From Coriobacteriaceae bacterium (GTDB taxonomy: Bacteria; Actinomycetota; Coriobacteriia; Coriobacteriales; Coriobacteriaceae), in contig CABJFQ010000005.1 in NCBI GenBank assembly GCA_902364975.1, forward strand, positions 75,102-139,101: a stretch of DNA of 64,000 nt, in the 5' to 3' direction. The first letter of the stretch is position 1; every line of letters begins with the position of its first letter. The position numbers were made by a program, and so were the translations under genes. The notes beneath the pieces were generated by a model that was not told the DNA's origin, searched no databases, and worked only from the letters and a program-made list of their open reading frames with translations. Below are positions 40,538 through 51,212 of the stretch, in pieces.

Positions 40538-41348
40538 AGTGGCGGTACTCGGCGATGATGAAGTCGATGTCGGTCTGAAGAGTGTCCAAGTTTGCCAGGC
40601 GCTCTTTGTCGACGGGGCGCGTGCGGTAGTAGTACGGTGTCATCTGGAACACCGCCTCGATGTCGGCCTGGGTCTGGAGCGTAATATTCGCAGATATCCG
40701 CTGCGTTCCGACCAACTCGAGCTCGGTAGTCTTCGGCAGCTTCTCGTCATTGAGATATGGCGTGTCGTAGAGCACCTCCTTGAGCCCAAACAGATGACGG
40801 GCACCCGGCACCACGGTGTAGAGCGAGCCCTCGGGCGCCAGCACGCGAGAAAACTCACGCTCGTTAAAGGGAGCAAAGAGTTCGGTCACCATATCAAAGG
40901 CGCCATCAGCCACGGGGATGTCCTTCATGTTGGCCACGAAGTAGGTCGCATCGCCGCGCTTGGCGGCCAGGCGCACCATCTCTTTGCCCAGGTCGAAACC
41001 GTAAGCATCCACGCCCGGCACCGCACCCATGGCGCTGGTGTAGTAGCCCTCGCCGCAGCAAATATCGAGCAAGGTCATGGGGCCGTTCGTAGACGCGGCA
41101 CGTTCAGACACCCGCTCGCGCACCAGCTCGACCATCGCATCGCGCAACGGCGCATAGTATCCACGGTTCAGAAAGTCACGACGGCTGCGCGCCTGCGACT
41201 TGGGATCGCCCATGGAGTCGCCGCTCTTGGACGAGCGCAGCAGATACAGATAGCCCTCGCGCGCACGGTCAAACCGGTGTCCGCCCGCGCACACAGCACC
41301 GCGCTCGTCGTCCACCAAAGGCTCATGGCAAACAGGACACAACAACAT
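40536..41348 (-). CDS. rlmA: 23S rRNA (guanine-N1) methyltransferase RlmA-like
   Basis: A 270-aa RlmA/RrmA family protein: N-terminal zinc finger CPVC...CAGGHRFD, then LDICCGEGYYT (SAM motif) and the C-terminal EVFQMTPYYYRT. It methylates G745 or G748 of 23S rRNA. AAGGAG precedes the ATG. The stop codon lies in a palindromic repeat. Confidence 0.88.
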   Translation of the reverse strand: MLLCPVCHEPLVDDERGAVCAGGHRFDRAREGYLYLLRSSKSGDSMGDPKSQARSRRDFLNRGYYAPLRDAMVELVRERVSERAASTNGPMTLLDICCGEGYYTSAMGAVPGVDAYGFDLGKEMVRLAAKRGDATYFVANMKDIPVADGAFDMVTELFAPFNEREFSRVLAPEGSLYTVVPGARHLFGLKEVLYDTPYLNDEKLPKTTELELVGTQRISANITLQTQADIEAVFQMTPYYYRTRPVDKERLANLDTLQTDIDFIIAEYRH

Positions 41349-41405
41349 GGCAACTCCTTAGCGCGAACAACACAACGCCCACCATTGTCGCACGCCTCCC
41401 CCACC

Positions 41406-41475
41406 TAGTCATTGGGGACGTTTTGGCCGATTGCCTGCCGGGATAGCTAAAACAGCCCCGTCCCAAAAAGACTAC
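41406..41475. repeat. Copy of GGGGACGTT repeat family
   Basis: TAGTCATTGGGGACGTT (41406-41422) matches the core of the repeats at 53731 and 63971. A diverged complementary arm containing GCCCCGTCCC and AGACTA follows to 41475. It sits between the rlmA and MATE genes. Confidence 0.65.
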
Positions 41476-41541
41476 CCGCGCTTAGGAGTATCATCGTCTG
41501 CGCAAATAAGCACGAATGAGCATGTTAGAGATTGAGAGCGT

Positions 41542-42924
41542 ATGGCAGACACCGCATCTAAGCACATCGACATGACCACCGGCTCGCTGTGGCGCAATAT
41601 TCCCCTGTTCGCCTTTCCCGTCGCCGCCACGAGCATCCTTGAGCAGCTGTCGAACCTCATCGCCACGGTCATCATCGGTAACTTCTCGGGCGACCAGGGA
41701 ACCCTCGCCATGGCGGCGGTCGGCTCCAATGTTCCCCTTACCAGCCTTATGATCAACCTGTTTATTGGCCTGTCGCTTGGCTCCAACGTGGTCATCGCCA
41801 ACGCCATCGGCCGCAACGATCAGAACATGGTCAAGCGCGCCGTCCATACCTCGATTCTGATGGCACTCGTGGGCTTTGTCGTCATCGCGCTGGGCGAGAT
41901 CTTTGCCGAACCCATGCTCGCCGCGCTCAACGTCCCTGACGAAACCATGCCGCTCGCATCGCTCTACCTACGCGTCTTTTTGCTGAGCATGCCCTCGATT
42001 TTGCTTTACAACTTTGAGGCCGCGATCTTCCGCTCCGTCGGCATCACCCGCATGCCGCTGCAGGCGCTTGCCGTGTCCACCGTCCTCAACATTGGCCTGG
42101 ACCTCGTCTTTGTCCCCGTACTCCACTGGGGCGTCGCGGGCGTCGCCATCGCCACCGCCATCGCCTACACCGTCAGCGCCGCTACGCTCTTTATCCGCCT
42201 GCTCAAGACCGACTCCGTCGTCCGCGTCACCCCACGCGACTTAGGCTTAGACCCCGTCGCCCTCAAGCGCATCGTCAAGATTGGCCTGCCCGCCGGCATC
42301 CAAAGCGCCGTCTTTGCCGTCGCCAACATCATCATCCAGTCCGCCATCAACAGCCTGGGCACCGAGGTCATGGCGGCATCGAGCGCCGCCATGAGCCTGG
42401 AGTATGTGTGCTACAACCTGCTCAACAGCTTTAGCCAGGCCTGCACCACCTTTGTGGGGCAAAACCACGGCGCTCGCCAGATCGACCGCTGCACCAAGAC
42501 GCTCAAGGTCTGCCTGGTCGAAGGCGGCATCGTCGCGCTCACCACCATCGTCATCATCGTCGGTCTGGGGCGCGAGATCCTGGCGCTCTTTAACAGCGAT
42601 CCCAACATCGTCTCGATCGGCTATATCCGCGTGTGCTCGATCTTCCCGGCGTACGCCTTTAGCATGTTCTACGAAAACATGTCCGGTTATCTGCGCGGCT
42701 TTGGCATCTCGCTCATGCCCGCCCTCATCACCATGATTTGCGTCTGCGGCATCCGCTTCTATTGGGTGTTCTGCGTGTTCCCGCACTTCCGCACCTTTGC
42801 GAACATCATGATGGTCTACCCCATCAGCCTGGGCACCACAGCGTTCTTTATGGTCGTGGCGGTATTGCTCTGCCATCCGGCACGCACCTATCGTCTGGCG
42901 CAAGCCAAGACTGGGGCGCGCTAG
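41542..42924 (+). CDS. MATE-family efflux transporter
   Basis: A 460-aa MATE (NorM/DinF-like) exporter with about 12 hydrophobic segments and two MATE repeats. The first repeat starts with NIPLFAFPVAATSILEQLSNLIATVIIG. Family role is export of cationic drugs or metabolites by Na+ or H+ antiport; the substrate is unknown. The ATG is preceded by a weak GAGAG. Confidence 0.88.
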   Translation: MADTASKHIDMTTGSLWRNIPLFAFPVAATSILEQLSNLIATVIIGNFSGDQGTLAMAAVGSNVPLTSLMINLFIGLSLGSNVVIANAIGRNDQNMVKRAVHTSILMALVGFVVIALGEIFAEPMLAALNVPDETMPLASLYLRVFLLSMPSILLYNFEAAIFRSVGITRMPLQALAVSTVLNIGLDLVFVPVLHWGVAGVAIATAIAYTVSAATLFIRLLKTDSVVRVTPRDLGLDPVALKRIVKIGLPAGIQSAVFAVANIIIQSAINSLGTEVMAASSAAMSLEYVCYNLLNSFSQACTTFVGQNHGARQIDRCTKTLKVCLVEGGIVALTTIVIIVGLGREILALFNSDPNIVSIGYIRVCSIFPAYAFSMFYENMSGYLRGFGISLMPALITMICVCGIRFYWVFCVFPHFRTFANIMMVYPISLGTTAFFMVVAVLLCHPARTYRLAQAKTGAR

Positions 42925-42953
42925 ACACATCCAACAAGGTGGCGCATCGGCAA

Positions 42954-43820
42954 CTAGCTCACGATATGTGAGCTCATGTAGTCGATAAAGCGCCTCGTGG
43001 CGATCGGCATGGTATCCCAGCTGCGCCAGGCTGCCACGACGTCGCGTGAGGGAGCGTGCACGATGGGACGCACGCAAATATCAGCCTGCATGCCCTCGAC
43101 CGTACGCCGGTAGAGCATGCTCACGCCGAGGCCCTCCTCCACCATCGCCATAATGGTGTAGTCGTCGGTAACCTCACTTGTCACGTGCGGGGACAGCCCG
43201 TGCGCCGCGAATGCATCGAGCACCAGGCTCTGCTCGCCCTCATCCAGCAGCACAAACGGTTCGGACGCGAGGTCGGCGAGCGTCACCTTTTCCTTTGCCG
43301 CCAGCGGATGGGCGGCTGGCAACAGCGCCACCAGCTCGTCATGATAGGCCACGCGCTTCTCGAGCCCTGTGGTAAATCCACGCGCCGTAAAGCAAAAGTC
43401 AACCACGCCATCGTGCACCCATTGGGCGTTGCGCGTGTAATCGCCCTGCTTGAGGGTAAAGCGCACGCCCGGATGCAGGGCCCCAAAGTCGCGGATCACG
43501 CGCGGCAGCACGGTACGGCTCACGTTGGTAAACGTCGCAATGCGAATGTCGGTCGATGAAAGCCCCAGCAACTCCTGACGCTTGCCCTCGAGCTCGGCCT
43601 CGGCCGTTACGATCTGGCGCAGATACGGCAGATACTGTTTGCCGTCGCGCGTAAGCGAGACGCCCTGCTTGCCGCGCTCGATAATCGTGGTGCCCAGCTC
43701 GCGCTCGAGCGCCTTGACGGCCTGGCTCACCGCGCTTTGCGTATAGCCCAGCGCGTCGGCGGCACGTTTCAGGCTGCCGCAATCGACCACCATACATACA
43801 ATCTGATACCGCGATGCCAT
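42954..43820 (-). CDS. LysR-family transcriptional regulator
   Basis: A 288-aa LysR protein. HTH is LKRAADALGYTQSAVSQAVKALE (residues 17-39). Effector domain similar to the LysR at 3386-4243 (both carry DDY(A/T)IMAMVE(D/E)GLGVS). GGAGG precedes the ATG at 43820. Divergent from the EamA gene at 43979, which it probably regulates. Confidence 0.87.
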   Translation of the reverse strand: MASRYQIVCMVVDCGSLKRAADALGYTQSAVSQAVKALERELGTTIIERGKQGVSLTRDGKQYLPYLRQIVTAEAELEGKRQELLGLSSTDIRIATFTNVSRTVLPRVIRDFGALHPGVRFTLKQGDYTRNAQWVHDGVVDFCFTARGFTTGLEKRVAYHDELVALLPAAHPLAAKEKVTLADLASEPFVLLDEGEQSLVLDAFAAHGLSPHVTSEVTDDYTIMAMVEEGLGVSMLYRRTVEGMQADICVRPIVHAPSRDVVAAWRSWDTMPIATRRFIDYMSSHIVS

Positions 43821-43879
43821 CGTGCCTCCACTTCGATGTAGCCGTAAAACGTTTTGCCAGGGTTTTTTCTTCCAACATT

Positions 43880-43898
43880 AGTATTTCTTAATCATACT
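43880..43898. promoter_or_regulatory. Candidate LysR operator
   Basis: AGTAT (43880-43884), 9-nt spacer, ATACT (43894-43898), in the divergent LysR/EamA promoter region. Confidence 0.4.
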
Positions 43899-43978
43899 GA
43901 AGATACATTCTCTTTACTACATCCATATCTGGGAGCAGAATCCTTTTTGCGAAACCGTTCTGTAACAAAAGGAGTCCC

Positions 43979-44881
43979 ATGGATCGCAAAAAAGCAATCG
44001 CGCTCTCATTTTCCGTTCCCGTCGCATGGGGCTTTTCGTACCCCCTCATGAAGATCGGCATGGACAGCATGAACGCCACGAGCATCGTCGCGCTGCGCTG
44101 CATCATCGCCTTTGCGGCCTGCCTGCTGCTCTTCCACAAGCACGCGGTGCGCATCAACCGTGACCTGATGGTCCGCGCCGCCATCATCGGCGCCATCATG
44201 GCAACCGAGATCACCTGCATGTGCCTGGGCTCCAGCCTCACCTCCGCCTCCACCGCCGGCTTTTTGCAGAGCCTGACGGTCGTGATCGTGCCGTTTGCCA
44301 ACGCGGCCCTGCTGCGTCGCGCCCCCGAGCGCAAGGTGCTCATCGGCACAGCCATCGTCACCTGCGGCATGTTGCTGCTCTCGGGCGCCGACTTTACCAG
44401 CCTGAATCCCGGCGCGATCATCATGCTGCTCTCGGCCTTTATCTATGCCGGCCACATTATCATCGCCAAGCGCTTTGTCGAAGAAGTCGATCCACTGGCT
44501 CTGGGCGTTTGGCAGCTGGGCTTCGGCGGCTTGTTCTCGGGTATCGCCGCATTTACCTTTGGCGGCTTCACGCTTCCCAGCACGCCGAGCGAGATCGTCG
44601 TTATCGTTGCGCTCGCACTCGTCTGCTCTGCCTACGGCTTTATCACCCAGACGCTCGTGCAGCCCCACGTACCTGCCGAAACCACTGGCTTCGCCTTCTC
44701 GCTCGAGCCGGTCTGCTCCGCCGTCTTCTCGTTTTTCCTGGTCGGCGAGGTCCTGAGCTCCATCGCCTTCTTTGGCGCCGCCCTCATCCTCACCGGCGTC
44801 ATGGTGGCAACCGTCGAGCTTCCGCGCCTTCGCGCACATGGACACGCTCATATGGCAGGAGCGCCCGAGCACGTCTCGTAG
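43979..44881 (+). CDS. EamA/DMT-family transporter
   Basis: A 300-aa ten-helix EamA protein with two repeats (about residues 8-140 and 148-285). PVAWGFSYPLMKIG near the N-terminus and FSLEPVCSAVFSFFLVGE in repeat 2 are typical. AAAAGGAG precedes the ATG. Related in arrangement to the 3386/4362 pair, but the two EamA proteins are not close copies. Substrate unknown. Confidence 0.87.
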   Translation: MDRKKAIALSFSVPVAWGFSYPLMKIGMDSMNATSIVALRCIIAFAACLLLFHKHAVRINRDLMVRAAIIGAIMATEITCMCLGSSLTSASTAGFLQSLTVVIVPFANAALLRRAPERKVLIGTAIVTCGMLLLSGADFTSLNPGAIIMLLSAFIYAGHIIIAKRFVEEVDPLALGVWQLGFGGLFSGIAAFTFGGFTLPSTPSEIVVIVALALVCSAYGFITQTLVQPHVPAETTGFAFSLEPVCSAVFSFFLVGEVLSSIAFFGAALILTGVMVATVELPRLRAHGHAHMAGAPEHVS

Positions 44882-44969
44882 ACTCCGCTCTTCATACAGC
44901 CGTGGCATAAAGGCAACCGGTGCGCCTTTACAATAGATACCAACAGAGCATCTGCCATAAAGGAGCCCC

Positions 44970-45695
44970 ATGGACACCGCAACCCGCGACCGCAACATAG
45001 CAACTTGGTTGGGCGATGCGCCGCAGCCGGTACGTGACACGACGAACCAGCTGCTCGAGCGCATCGCCCTTTTGCGTGCCGAGCAGACCATCTACCCGGC
45101 ACAAGACGACATCCTCAATGCCCTCGCCTACACGCCGGCCGACCAGGTCAAGGTCGTCATCTTGGGTCAAGACCCCTATCACGGGCCCAACCAGGCCATG
45201 GGGCTGTCGTTTTCGGTCCCCGCGACGCAAACCAAGTTGCCGCCGAGCCTGCGTAACATCTATAAGGAGCTCAAAGCCGATCTGGACTGCCCCATTCCCG
45301 CCACGGGAGACCTCACCCCCTGGGCTCAACAGGGCGTCCTGCTCCTCAACACAACGCTCACCGTGCGCGAGCATGCCGCGAACTCGCATGCCAAGCTGGG
45401 CTGGAGCACGCTTACCGACTACGTTATCGAGCGCTGCTGCCAGCTGCCCCAGCCGGTCGTCTTTTTGGCATGGGGCCGCTTTGCCCAGCAAATGGTTGAG
45501 GGCAAGCTCGACGCGATCGGCGCGGGCAAGGCAACCGGCAAGTTCTGCCTAGCTTCTACGCACCCCTCGCCGCTTTCGGCCAACCGCGCCACGGCAGAAC
45601 TCCCCGCCTTTATAGGGTCGCGCCCCTTCTCGGCAGCCAATCGGCTACTCGAACAGCACGGCTCGACCCCCGTCAACTGGACTTGCCTCGGCTAA
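44970..45695 (+). CDS. ung: Uracil-DNA glycosylase
   Basis: Family 1 UDG, 241 aa. Catalytic motif GQDPYHGPNQAMGLSF (Asp general base) and the DNA-intercalation motif HPSPLS are present. Removes uracil from DNA in base excision repair. AAAGGAG precedes the ATG. Confidence 0.93.
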   Translation: MDTATRDRNIATWLGDAPQPVRDTTNQLLERIALLRAEQTIYPAQDDILNALAYTPADQVKVVILGQDPYHGPNQAMGLSFSVPATQTKLPPSLRNIYKELKADLDCPIPATGDLTPWAQQGVLLLNTTLTVREHAANSHAKLGWSTLTDYVIERCCQLPQPVVFLAWGRFAQQMVEGKLDAIGAGKATGKFCLASTHPSPLSANRATAELPAFIGSRPFSAANRLLEQHGSTPVNWTCLG

Positions 45696-45710
45696 AAATC
45701 AATACATCAA

Positions 45711-45744
45711 AAACGCGCCCGACGGATTTCCATCGGGCGCGTTT
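45711..45744. terminator. Bidirectional terminator between ung and SDR gene
   Basis: AAACGCGCCCGA (45711-45722) and TCGGGCGCGTTT (45733-45744), a 12-bp perfect stem, flanked by A- and T-runs. Confidence 0.85.
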
Positions 45745-45745
45745 C

Positions 45746-46426
45746 CTATTCGGGCCAAATAAATTGTGTGCGGCCGGCCTCGCCGCCATCGATCAGCAGG
45801 CTCTGCCCGGTCATAAACCGGTTGGTCACGCCCGCAAAGTAGATCCACTCGGCGATCTCTTGGGCGGTGGCCCAGCGTTTAAGCGGCGTGAGCTCCATAA
45901 TCTGGTTCCACAGGCGCTCGTCTTCCATCACGCAACGGTTGAGCGGCGTGATAACGCCGCCCGGGTCCACACTGTTGGCGATGGCCTGCGGTGCTAGGCG
46001 GTTTGCAAGGTTCTTGGTGTAGGCGATAACGCCGCCCTTGCTGGCGGCATAGGCGGGAAACTCCGATCCCGTATGTCCGCTCGCCGACCCCACATTGACC
46101 ACGGATTTGATAGCCGGCGTCGGCTTGGCGGCAAGCCCCTCCCCCACAAAGGCGTAGCGCTCGGTCACGTTGATGGTGCCACGCAGGTTGGCGGCGATGT
46201 CATCGGCCGAATCCTGCGTACCGGCAACGTTCACGATTACCTGAGGCTCAAGGTTGCCCGGAAACGAGTCCGGCTCGCGGACATCAACGATCAGATGGCG
46301 GTAGCGCTCGTGTTCGATCGCCGCCAGCAGCAGATCAAAGCCCACGACCTCGTGACCCTCGTCCAAAAAGCGCTGCACGCACGCGGCTCCGATACCGCCC
46401 GAAGCGCCCGTGATCAAAACCCGCAT
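45746..46426 (-). CDS. Short-chain dehydrogenase/reductase
   Basis: A 226-aa SDR. The Rossmann motif is TGASGGIGAA (residues 6-15), and the active site is Ser (NVGSASG) with YAASK. Ends INGGEAG-like region LIDGGEAG. Substrate unknown. GGAG lies before the ATG and the gene begins 9 nt after the VUT transporter stop, so they are probably one transcript. Confidence 0.85.
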   Translation of the reverse strand: MRVLITGASGGIGAACVQRFLDEGHEVVGFDLLLAAIEHERYRHLIVDVREPDSFPGNLEPQVIVNVAGTQDSADDIAANLRGTINVTERYAFVGEGLAAKPTPAIKSVVNVGSASGHTGSEFPAYAASKGGVIAYTKNLANRLAPQAIANSVDPGGVITPLNRCVMEDERLWNQIMELTPLKRWATAQEIAEWIYFAGVTNRFMTGQSLLIDGGEAGRTQFIWPE

Positions 46427-46435
46427 ACTTGCTCC

Positions 46436-47158
46436 TTAGGCGGTTGCGTGGCGCTCGAGGTACTCGGCGCCCACGTTCTCGCGCTCCCAGCCACGCACAA
46501 CCTTGTAGCCCACGGGGCTCAGGAAGACCTCGCACAGCAGCTCGGCGACGGCGCCCGTCAGCGAGCACATAATGACCTGCACCCAAGTCCAACCAAAGAA
46601 CGTGTGGCTCACCACAATGGCAAAGACCAAGTTGTCGATAAACTGGCCAACACCCGTGGACACATAGGAGCGGAAGGCAAAGCTCGCAAAGTTATTCTTT
46701 TTGAGCATACGGCCGAGCGACTGGTTGAGCGTGGAATTAACCACGGCAGAAACGAGCATTGCCAGCGAAGAGCCCAGCACCACGTACCAGGTGCCGCCAA
46801 TGGTGGCGTTAAGGGCAGTGTTGACCTCGATCATGCCCGTGTCGTAGTAAGCGCCCCACATGCCGGGCGTGAGCGAGCACGCCCAAAAGCACAGGCTCAC
46901 GGCCAGGTTGACCAGCAGCGCGAGGACAGAGATTTTGATGGATGCCTTGGCGCCAAAGCGCTTGCAGATCATGTCCTGGCACAAAAACGAAACCCAGCTC
47001 ACCACAAAGCCGCAATCGAGTGCCAGATACGGCAGGCTGATAAGCTCTTTGTTGGCCAGCAGGTTCATCATGATGACACTCACGAAAAACAGCGAAACCG
47101 TTGCCGCGGGAATGCTCCGCAACAGGACCTTGTAGTCCTCCATGACCTTCTTGATCAT
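46436..47158 (-). CDS. VUT-family queuosine precursor transporter
   Basis: A 240-aa membrane protein of the COG1738 (YhhQ/VUT) family, with about six hydrophobic segments. MMNLLANKELISL, VSFLCQDMICKRFG and GQFIDNLVFAIVVSHTFFG are family-typical. YhhQ imports preQ0/preQ1 for queuosine synthesis. A candidate preQ1 riboswitch sits in the leader (47165-47214). AAAGGAG lies 7 nt before the ATG, inside the predicted switch tail. Confidence 0.85.
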   Translation of the reverse strand: MIKKVMEDYKVLLRSIPAATVSLFFVSVIMMNLLANKELISLPYLALDCGFVVSWVSFLCQDMICKRFGAKASIKISVLALLVNLAVSLCFWACSLTPGMWGAYYDTGMIEVNTALNATIGGTWYVVLGSSLAMLVSAVVNSTLNQSLGRMLKKNNFASFAFRSYVSTGVGQFIDNLVFAIVVSHTFFGWTWVQVIMCSLTGAVAELLCEVFLSPVGYKVVRGWERENVGAEYLERHATA

Positions 47159-47164
47159 TATGTA

Positions 47165-47214
47165 CTCCTTTGGTTTTAGGTTTAACGAGCAGGATATCGG
47201 ACCCGAACTGCTCG
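47165..47214 (-). ncRNA. Candidate preQ1-I riboswitch
   Basis: Read on the minus strand: CGAGCAG (47214-47208) and CTGCTCG (47192-47186) form a 7-bp stem enclosing a 15-nt loop starting UUCGGGUCC. An A-rich tail, GUUAAACCUAAAACC, runs directly into the SD AAAGGAG. A short loop-tail helix (GGU with ACC) would give an H-type pseudoknot. The stem-loop-plus-A-rich-tail-before-SD layout and the tail wording closely resemble translational preQ1-I switches, and the gene is a known preQ1 regulon type. The specificity cytosine could not be assigned with certainty. Confidence 0.5.
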
Positions 47215-47314
47215 GACGTCACGGGCTTGAGACGACGATGGGTATAATAGCCGCTCACACGGCATCAGGCAAGCAAACGGCGCGGCAGCCCCACAGGGCC
47301 ACCGCGCCGATGCA

Positions 47315-48928
<1,614 letters not shown>

Positions 48929-49013
48929 GCGGATCCTTTCTTGCATTGAGTGCATTACGTCGATGTAACCGCACTATTGTAGCCGCGAAATCCCGCTCTA
49001 GGGCGCCTATCAG

Positions 49014-49063
49014 GACAAATTCATCAGTTGGGGCCTGGGTTGCCGGCCCAATCCGAATTTGTC
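49014..49063. repeat. Imperfect long palindrome upstream of GntR operon
   Basis: GACAAATTC (49014-49022) and GAATTTGTC (49055-49063) flank an inner stem TTGGG/CCCAA with GGCC pairs. It lies between prfC and the GntR gene and could be a terminator or a mobile palindrome. Confidence 0.5.
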
Positions 49064-49082
49064 TCTTGCGTAACTGTACATA

Positions 49083-49116
49083 GTGTATATATACTGTGCT
49101 TACCGGTTATATACAC
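49083..49116 (+). promoter_or_regulatory. Putative GntR (YtrA-type) operator
   Basis: GTGTATATA (49083-49091), 16-nt spacer, TATATACAC (49108-49116), a perfect 9-bp inverted repeat upstream of a GntR gene. YtrA-type regulators typically bind such sites over their own promoter. Confidence 0.6.
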
Positions 49117-49143
49117 GTGTAGCCCAACAGCTAAGGAGCCGCT

Positions 49144-49524
49144 GTGGACATCATCCTATCCAATTCGAGCGACAAGCCCATCTACGAGCAGATCTCCTCG
49201 CAGGTCAAAGCTCAGATCCTTTCGGGCGCACTCGCTGCGGGAGCCAAACTCCCCAGCATCCGTGCACTCGCGAGCGACCTCGGTGTGAGCGTCATTACCA
49301 CCAAGCGTGCCTATGCCGACCTGGAACAGCTCGGCTTTATCTGCACCGTGCAGGGCAAGGGCTGCTTTGTCGCCGAGGGAAACCAGGAGCTCTTGCGCGA
49401 AAACCAGCTCTGCCATATCGAAGAGTTGCTTGCGCAGGCCGCTACGCAGGCCGAAACCCTGGGCGTCACGCGCGACAAATTGCACGAGATGCTCGACCTT
49501 GTAGCCCCCGAAACCATGCAGTAG
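49144..49524 (+). CDS. GntR-family regulator, YtrA subfamily
   Basis: A 126-aa GntR protein: winged HTH IYEQISSQVKAQILSGALAAGAKLPSIRALA, then a short tail without a large effector domain, as in YtrA. GTG start at 49144 with AAGGAG 5 nt upstream. First gene of an operon with an ABC transporter, the classic YtrA arrangement; probably represses it. Confidence 0.88.
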   Translation: MDIILSNSSDKPIYEQISSQVKAQILSGALAAGAKLPSIRALASDLGVSVITTKRAYADLEQLGFICTVQGKGCFVAEGNQELLRENQLCHIEELLAQAATQAETLGVTRDKLHEMLDLVAPETMQ

Positions 49525-49547
49525 CCATCTGCAAGAAAGGCTATACC

Positions 49548-50429
49548 ATGCAAAACTTGCTAGAACTCAAAGGCGTTTCACGCCGCGTAAGCGACCGCTT
49601 TTCGCTACGCGATGTCACACTCACCGTGGAGCCCGGCCAGATTGTCGGCTTTGTGGGCGCAAACGGCGCCGGCAAGACAACGACCATTCGCGCCGCGCTC
49701 GGGCTCATAAAGCTCGATGCCGGCGAGGTGCAGCTGCTTGGCCAGCGCTGCGATGCCAATGCGCCCGGCGAGGCACAGCGCCACCTGCGCTCCCGCGTAG
49801 GCCTTGTCCTGGACACGTGCCCCTTCCCCTCCACGCTCAAGGTAGGCCAGATCGAGAGGCTCGTAGGCCCGGCGTACCCCACGTGGAGTAGCGAAACGTT
49901 CGCCAGATTTATCGACCGATTTGGCCTTGATCCCAAAGCCAAGGTCAAAGACCTCTCCCGCGGCATGGGCATGAAGCTGCAGCTCGCCTGTGCGCTCAGC
50001 CACAATGCCAAGCTGCTCGTTTTGGACGAAGCCACCGCGGGCCTCGATCCCATGGCGCGCGAGGAACTACTCGATGAGCTGCTCGCCTTTGTTTCCGACG
50101 GCCAGCGCAGCGTACTGCTCTCGAGCCACATTACGTCCGACCTCGATCGTACCGCCGACCGCGTCATCTGCATCGATAACGGCTCGATTGTATTTGACCT
50201 GCCGCGCGAGGACATTACCGACCGCGCCGGCATCGCCCACTGTACCCAAGCACAGGCCGCCGAGCTTACGGCTTGCGTCGAAGGCGCCCGTGCCGCCCGC
50301 CACGCCTATAGCGTGGACGTGCTCGTGCCCAACCGTCGCGATACGCTCGAGGCTTTCCCCGAGATTCCCTGCGATCGGGCAACCATTGATGATTATCTTC
50401 GCCTCATGCTGAAAGGGGCTTCGAAATGA
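49548..50429 (+). CDS. ABC transporter ATP-binding protein
   Basis: A 293-aa ABC ATPase. Walker A GANGAGKTT, signature LSRGMGMKLQ, Walker B LLVLDEATAGLD, H-loop SSHI. The short signature variant (LSRGM) is typical of YtrB/bacitracin-type exporters. Overlaps the next gene by four bases (ATGA). Confidence 0.87.
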   Translation: MQNLLELKGVSRRVSDRFSLRDVTLTVEPGQIVGFVGANGAGKTTTIRAALGLIKLDAGEVQLLGQRCDANAPGEAQRHLRSRVGLVLDTCPFPSTLKVGQIERLVGPAYPTWSSETFARFIDRFGLDPKAKVKDLSRGMGMKLQLACALSHNAKLLVLDEATAGLDPMAREELLDELLAFVSDGQRSVLLSSHITSDLDRTADRVICIDNGSIVFDLPREDITDRAGIAHCTQAQAAELTACVEGARAARHAYSVDVLVPNRRDTLEAFPEIPCDRATIDDYLRLMLKGASK

Positions 50430-51124
50430 AACGCGCCTTTATGTCCGAGCTCGCCATCGTTCGCACGCTTATCCCGAGTATTGCGGGCGTCGGCTTATTT
50501 ATATTCATCGTGTTGACCCTCGCCAACGCATCGGATGGAGATTCCGGCATGAGTGCCGGCGCCTGTGCAGTCAGCGCCATGTCGCCCATCATGGTCATGA
50601 GCTCGCTGGCCGGCTTCGACAATCAAAACGGATGGGAGCGCTATCGGGCAACGCTGCCCATCTCGCGCAAAGACATTATTTGTGCCCGCTACCTGTGCAT
50701 CGTTGTCTTCTCGGCCATCATGGCCTGCGCCGCCGTGCTTTTGAACATCATCGTCCTTCCGCTCTTCAACAGTGCGGGCGTGACCTCGACAGGACAAACC
50801 GTCTTTGAGATCGCAATCGCCTCGGCAGCCTCGATGCTCATCTCACTCATGATGGTATTTCTGGCGCAGCCGCTGTTCTTTCGCTTTGGACACATGGAGG
50901 CGTTGCGCCTATCCGTTGGCCTGTTTGCCCTGCTTGGTTGCGGCACCATGGCCACGCTGAGCTCCTCCAACCCCATCAGCAACCGGCTCATGTCGATTGC
51001 CGGAGCGAATCCCGATCCTGCCGTCCTCGGCTGCTTGTGCGCAGGAATTGCCGTCCTGGCCCTCGTGCTCTTTGCAATGAGCTGCACCATCAGCACCAAG
51101 GTCTATCGAACACGCGACCTGTAG
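50426..51124 (+). CDS. ABC-2 type permease
   Basis: A 232-aa membrane protein with about six hydrophobic segments, beginning MKRAFMSELAIVRTLIP. Partner of the preceding ATPase by translational coupling. Resembles YtrC/ABC2_membrane_5 permeases. Substrate unknown; cell-wall-active peptide export is one possibility from the family. Confidence 0.82.
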   Translation: MKRAFMSELAIVRTLIPSIAGVGLFIFIVLTLANASDGDSGMSAGACAVSAMSPIMVMSSLAGFDNQNGWERYRATLPISRKDIICARYLCIVVFSAIMACAAVLLNIIVLPLFNSAGVTSTGQTVFEIAIASAASMLISLMMVFLAQPLFFRFGHMEALRLSVGLFALLGCGTMATLSSSNPISNRLMSIAGANPDPAVLGCLCAGIAVLALVLFAMSCTISTKVYRTRDL

Positions 51125-51212
51125 CCACGCGAGCCTCGATCCACGAAGGACGCGGTCGTCCCCTCCCCGCAAATCCGTGGCAAACGGCATGTCCCCGGCG
51201 TGCGCCACCGCG

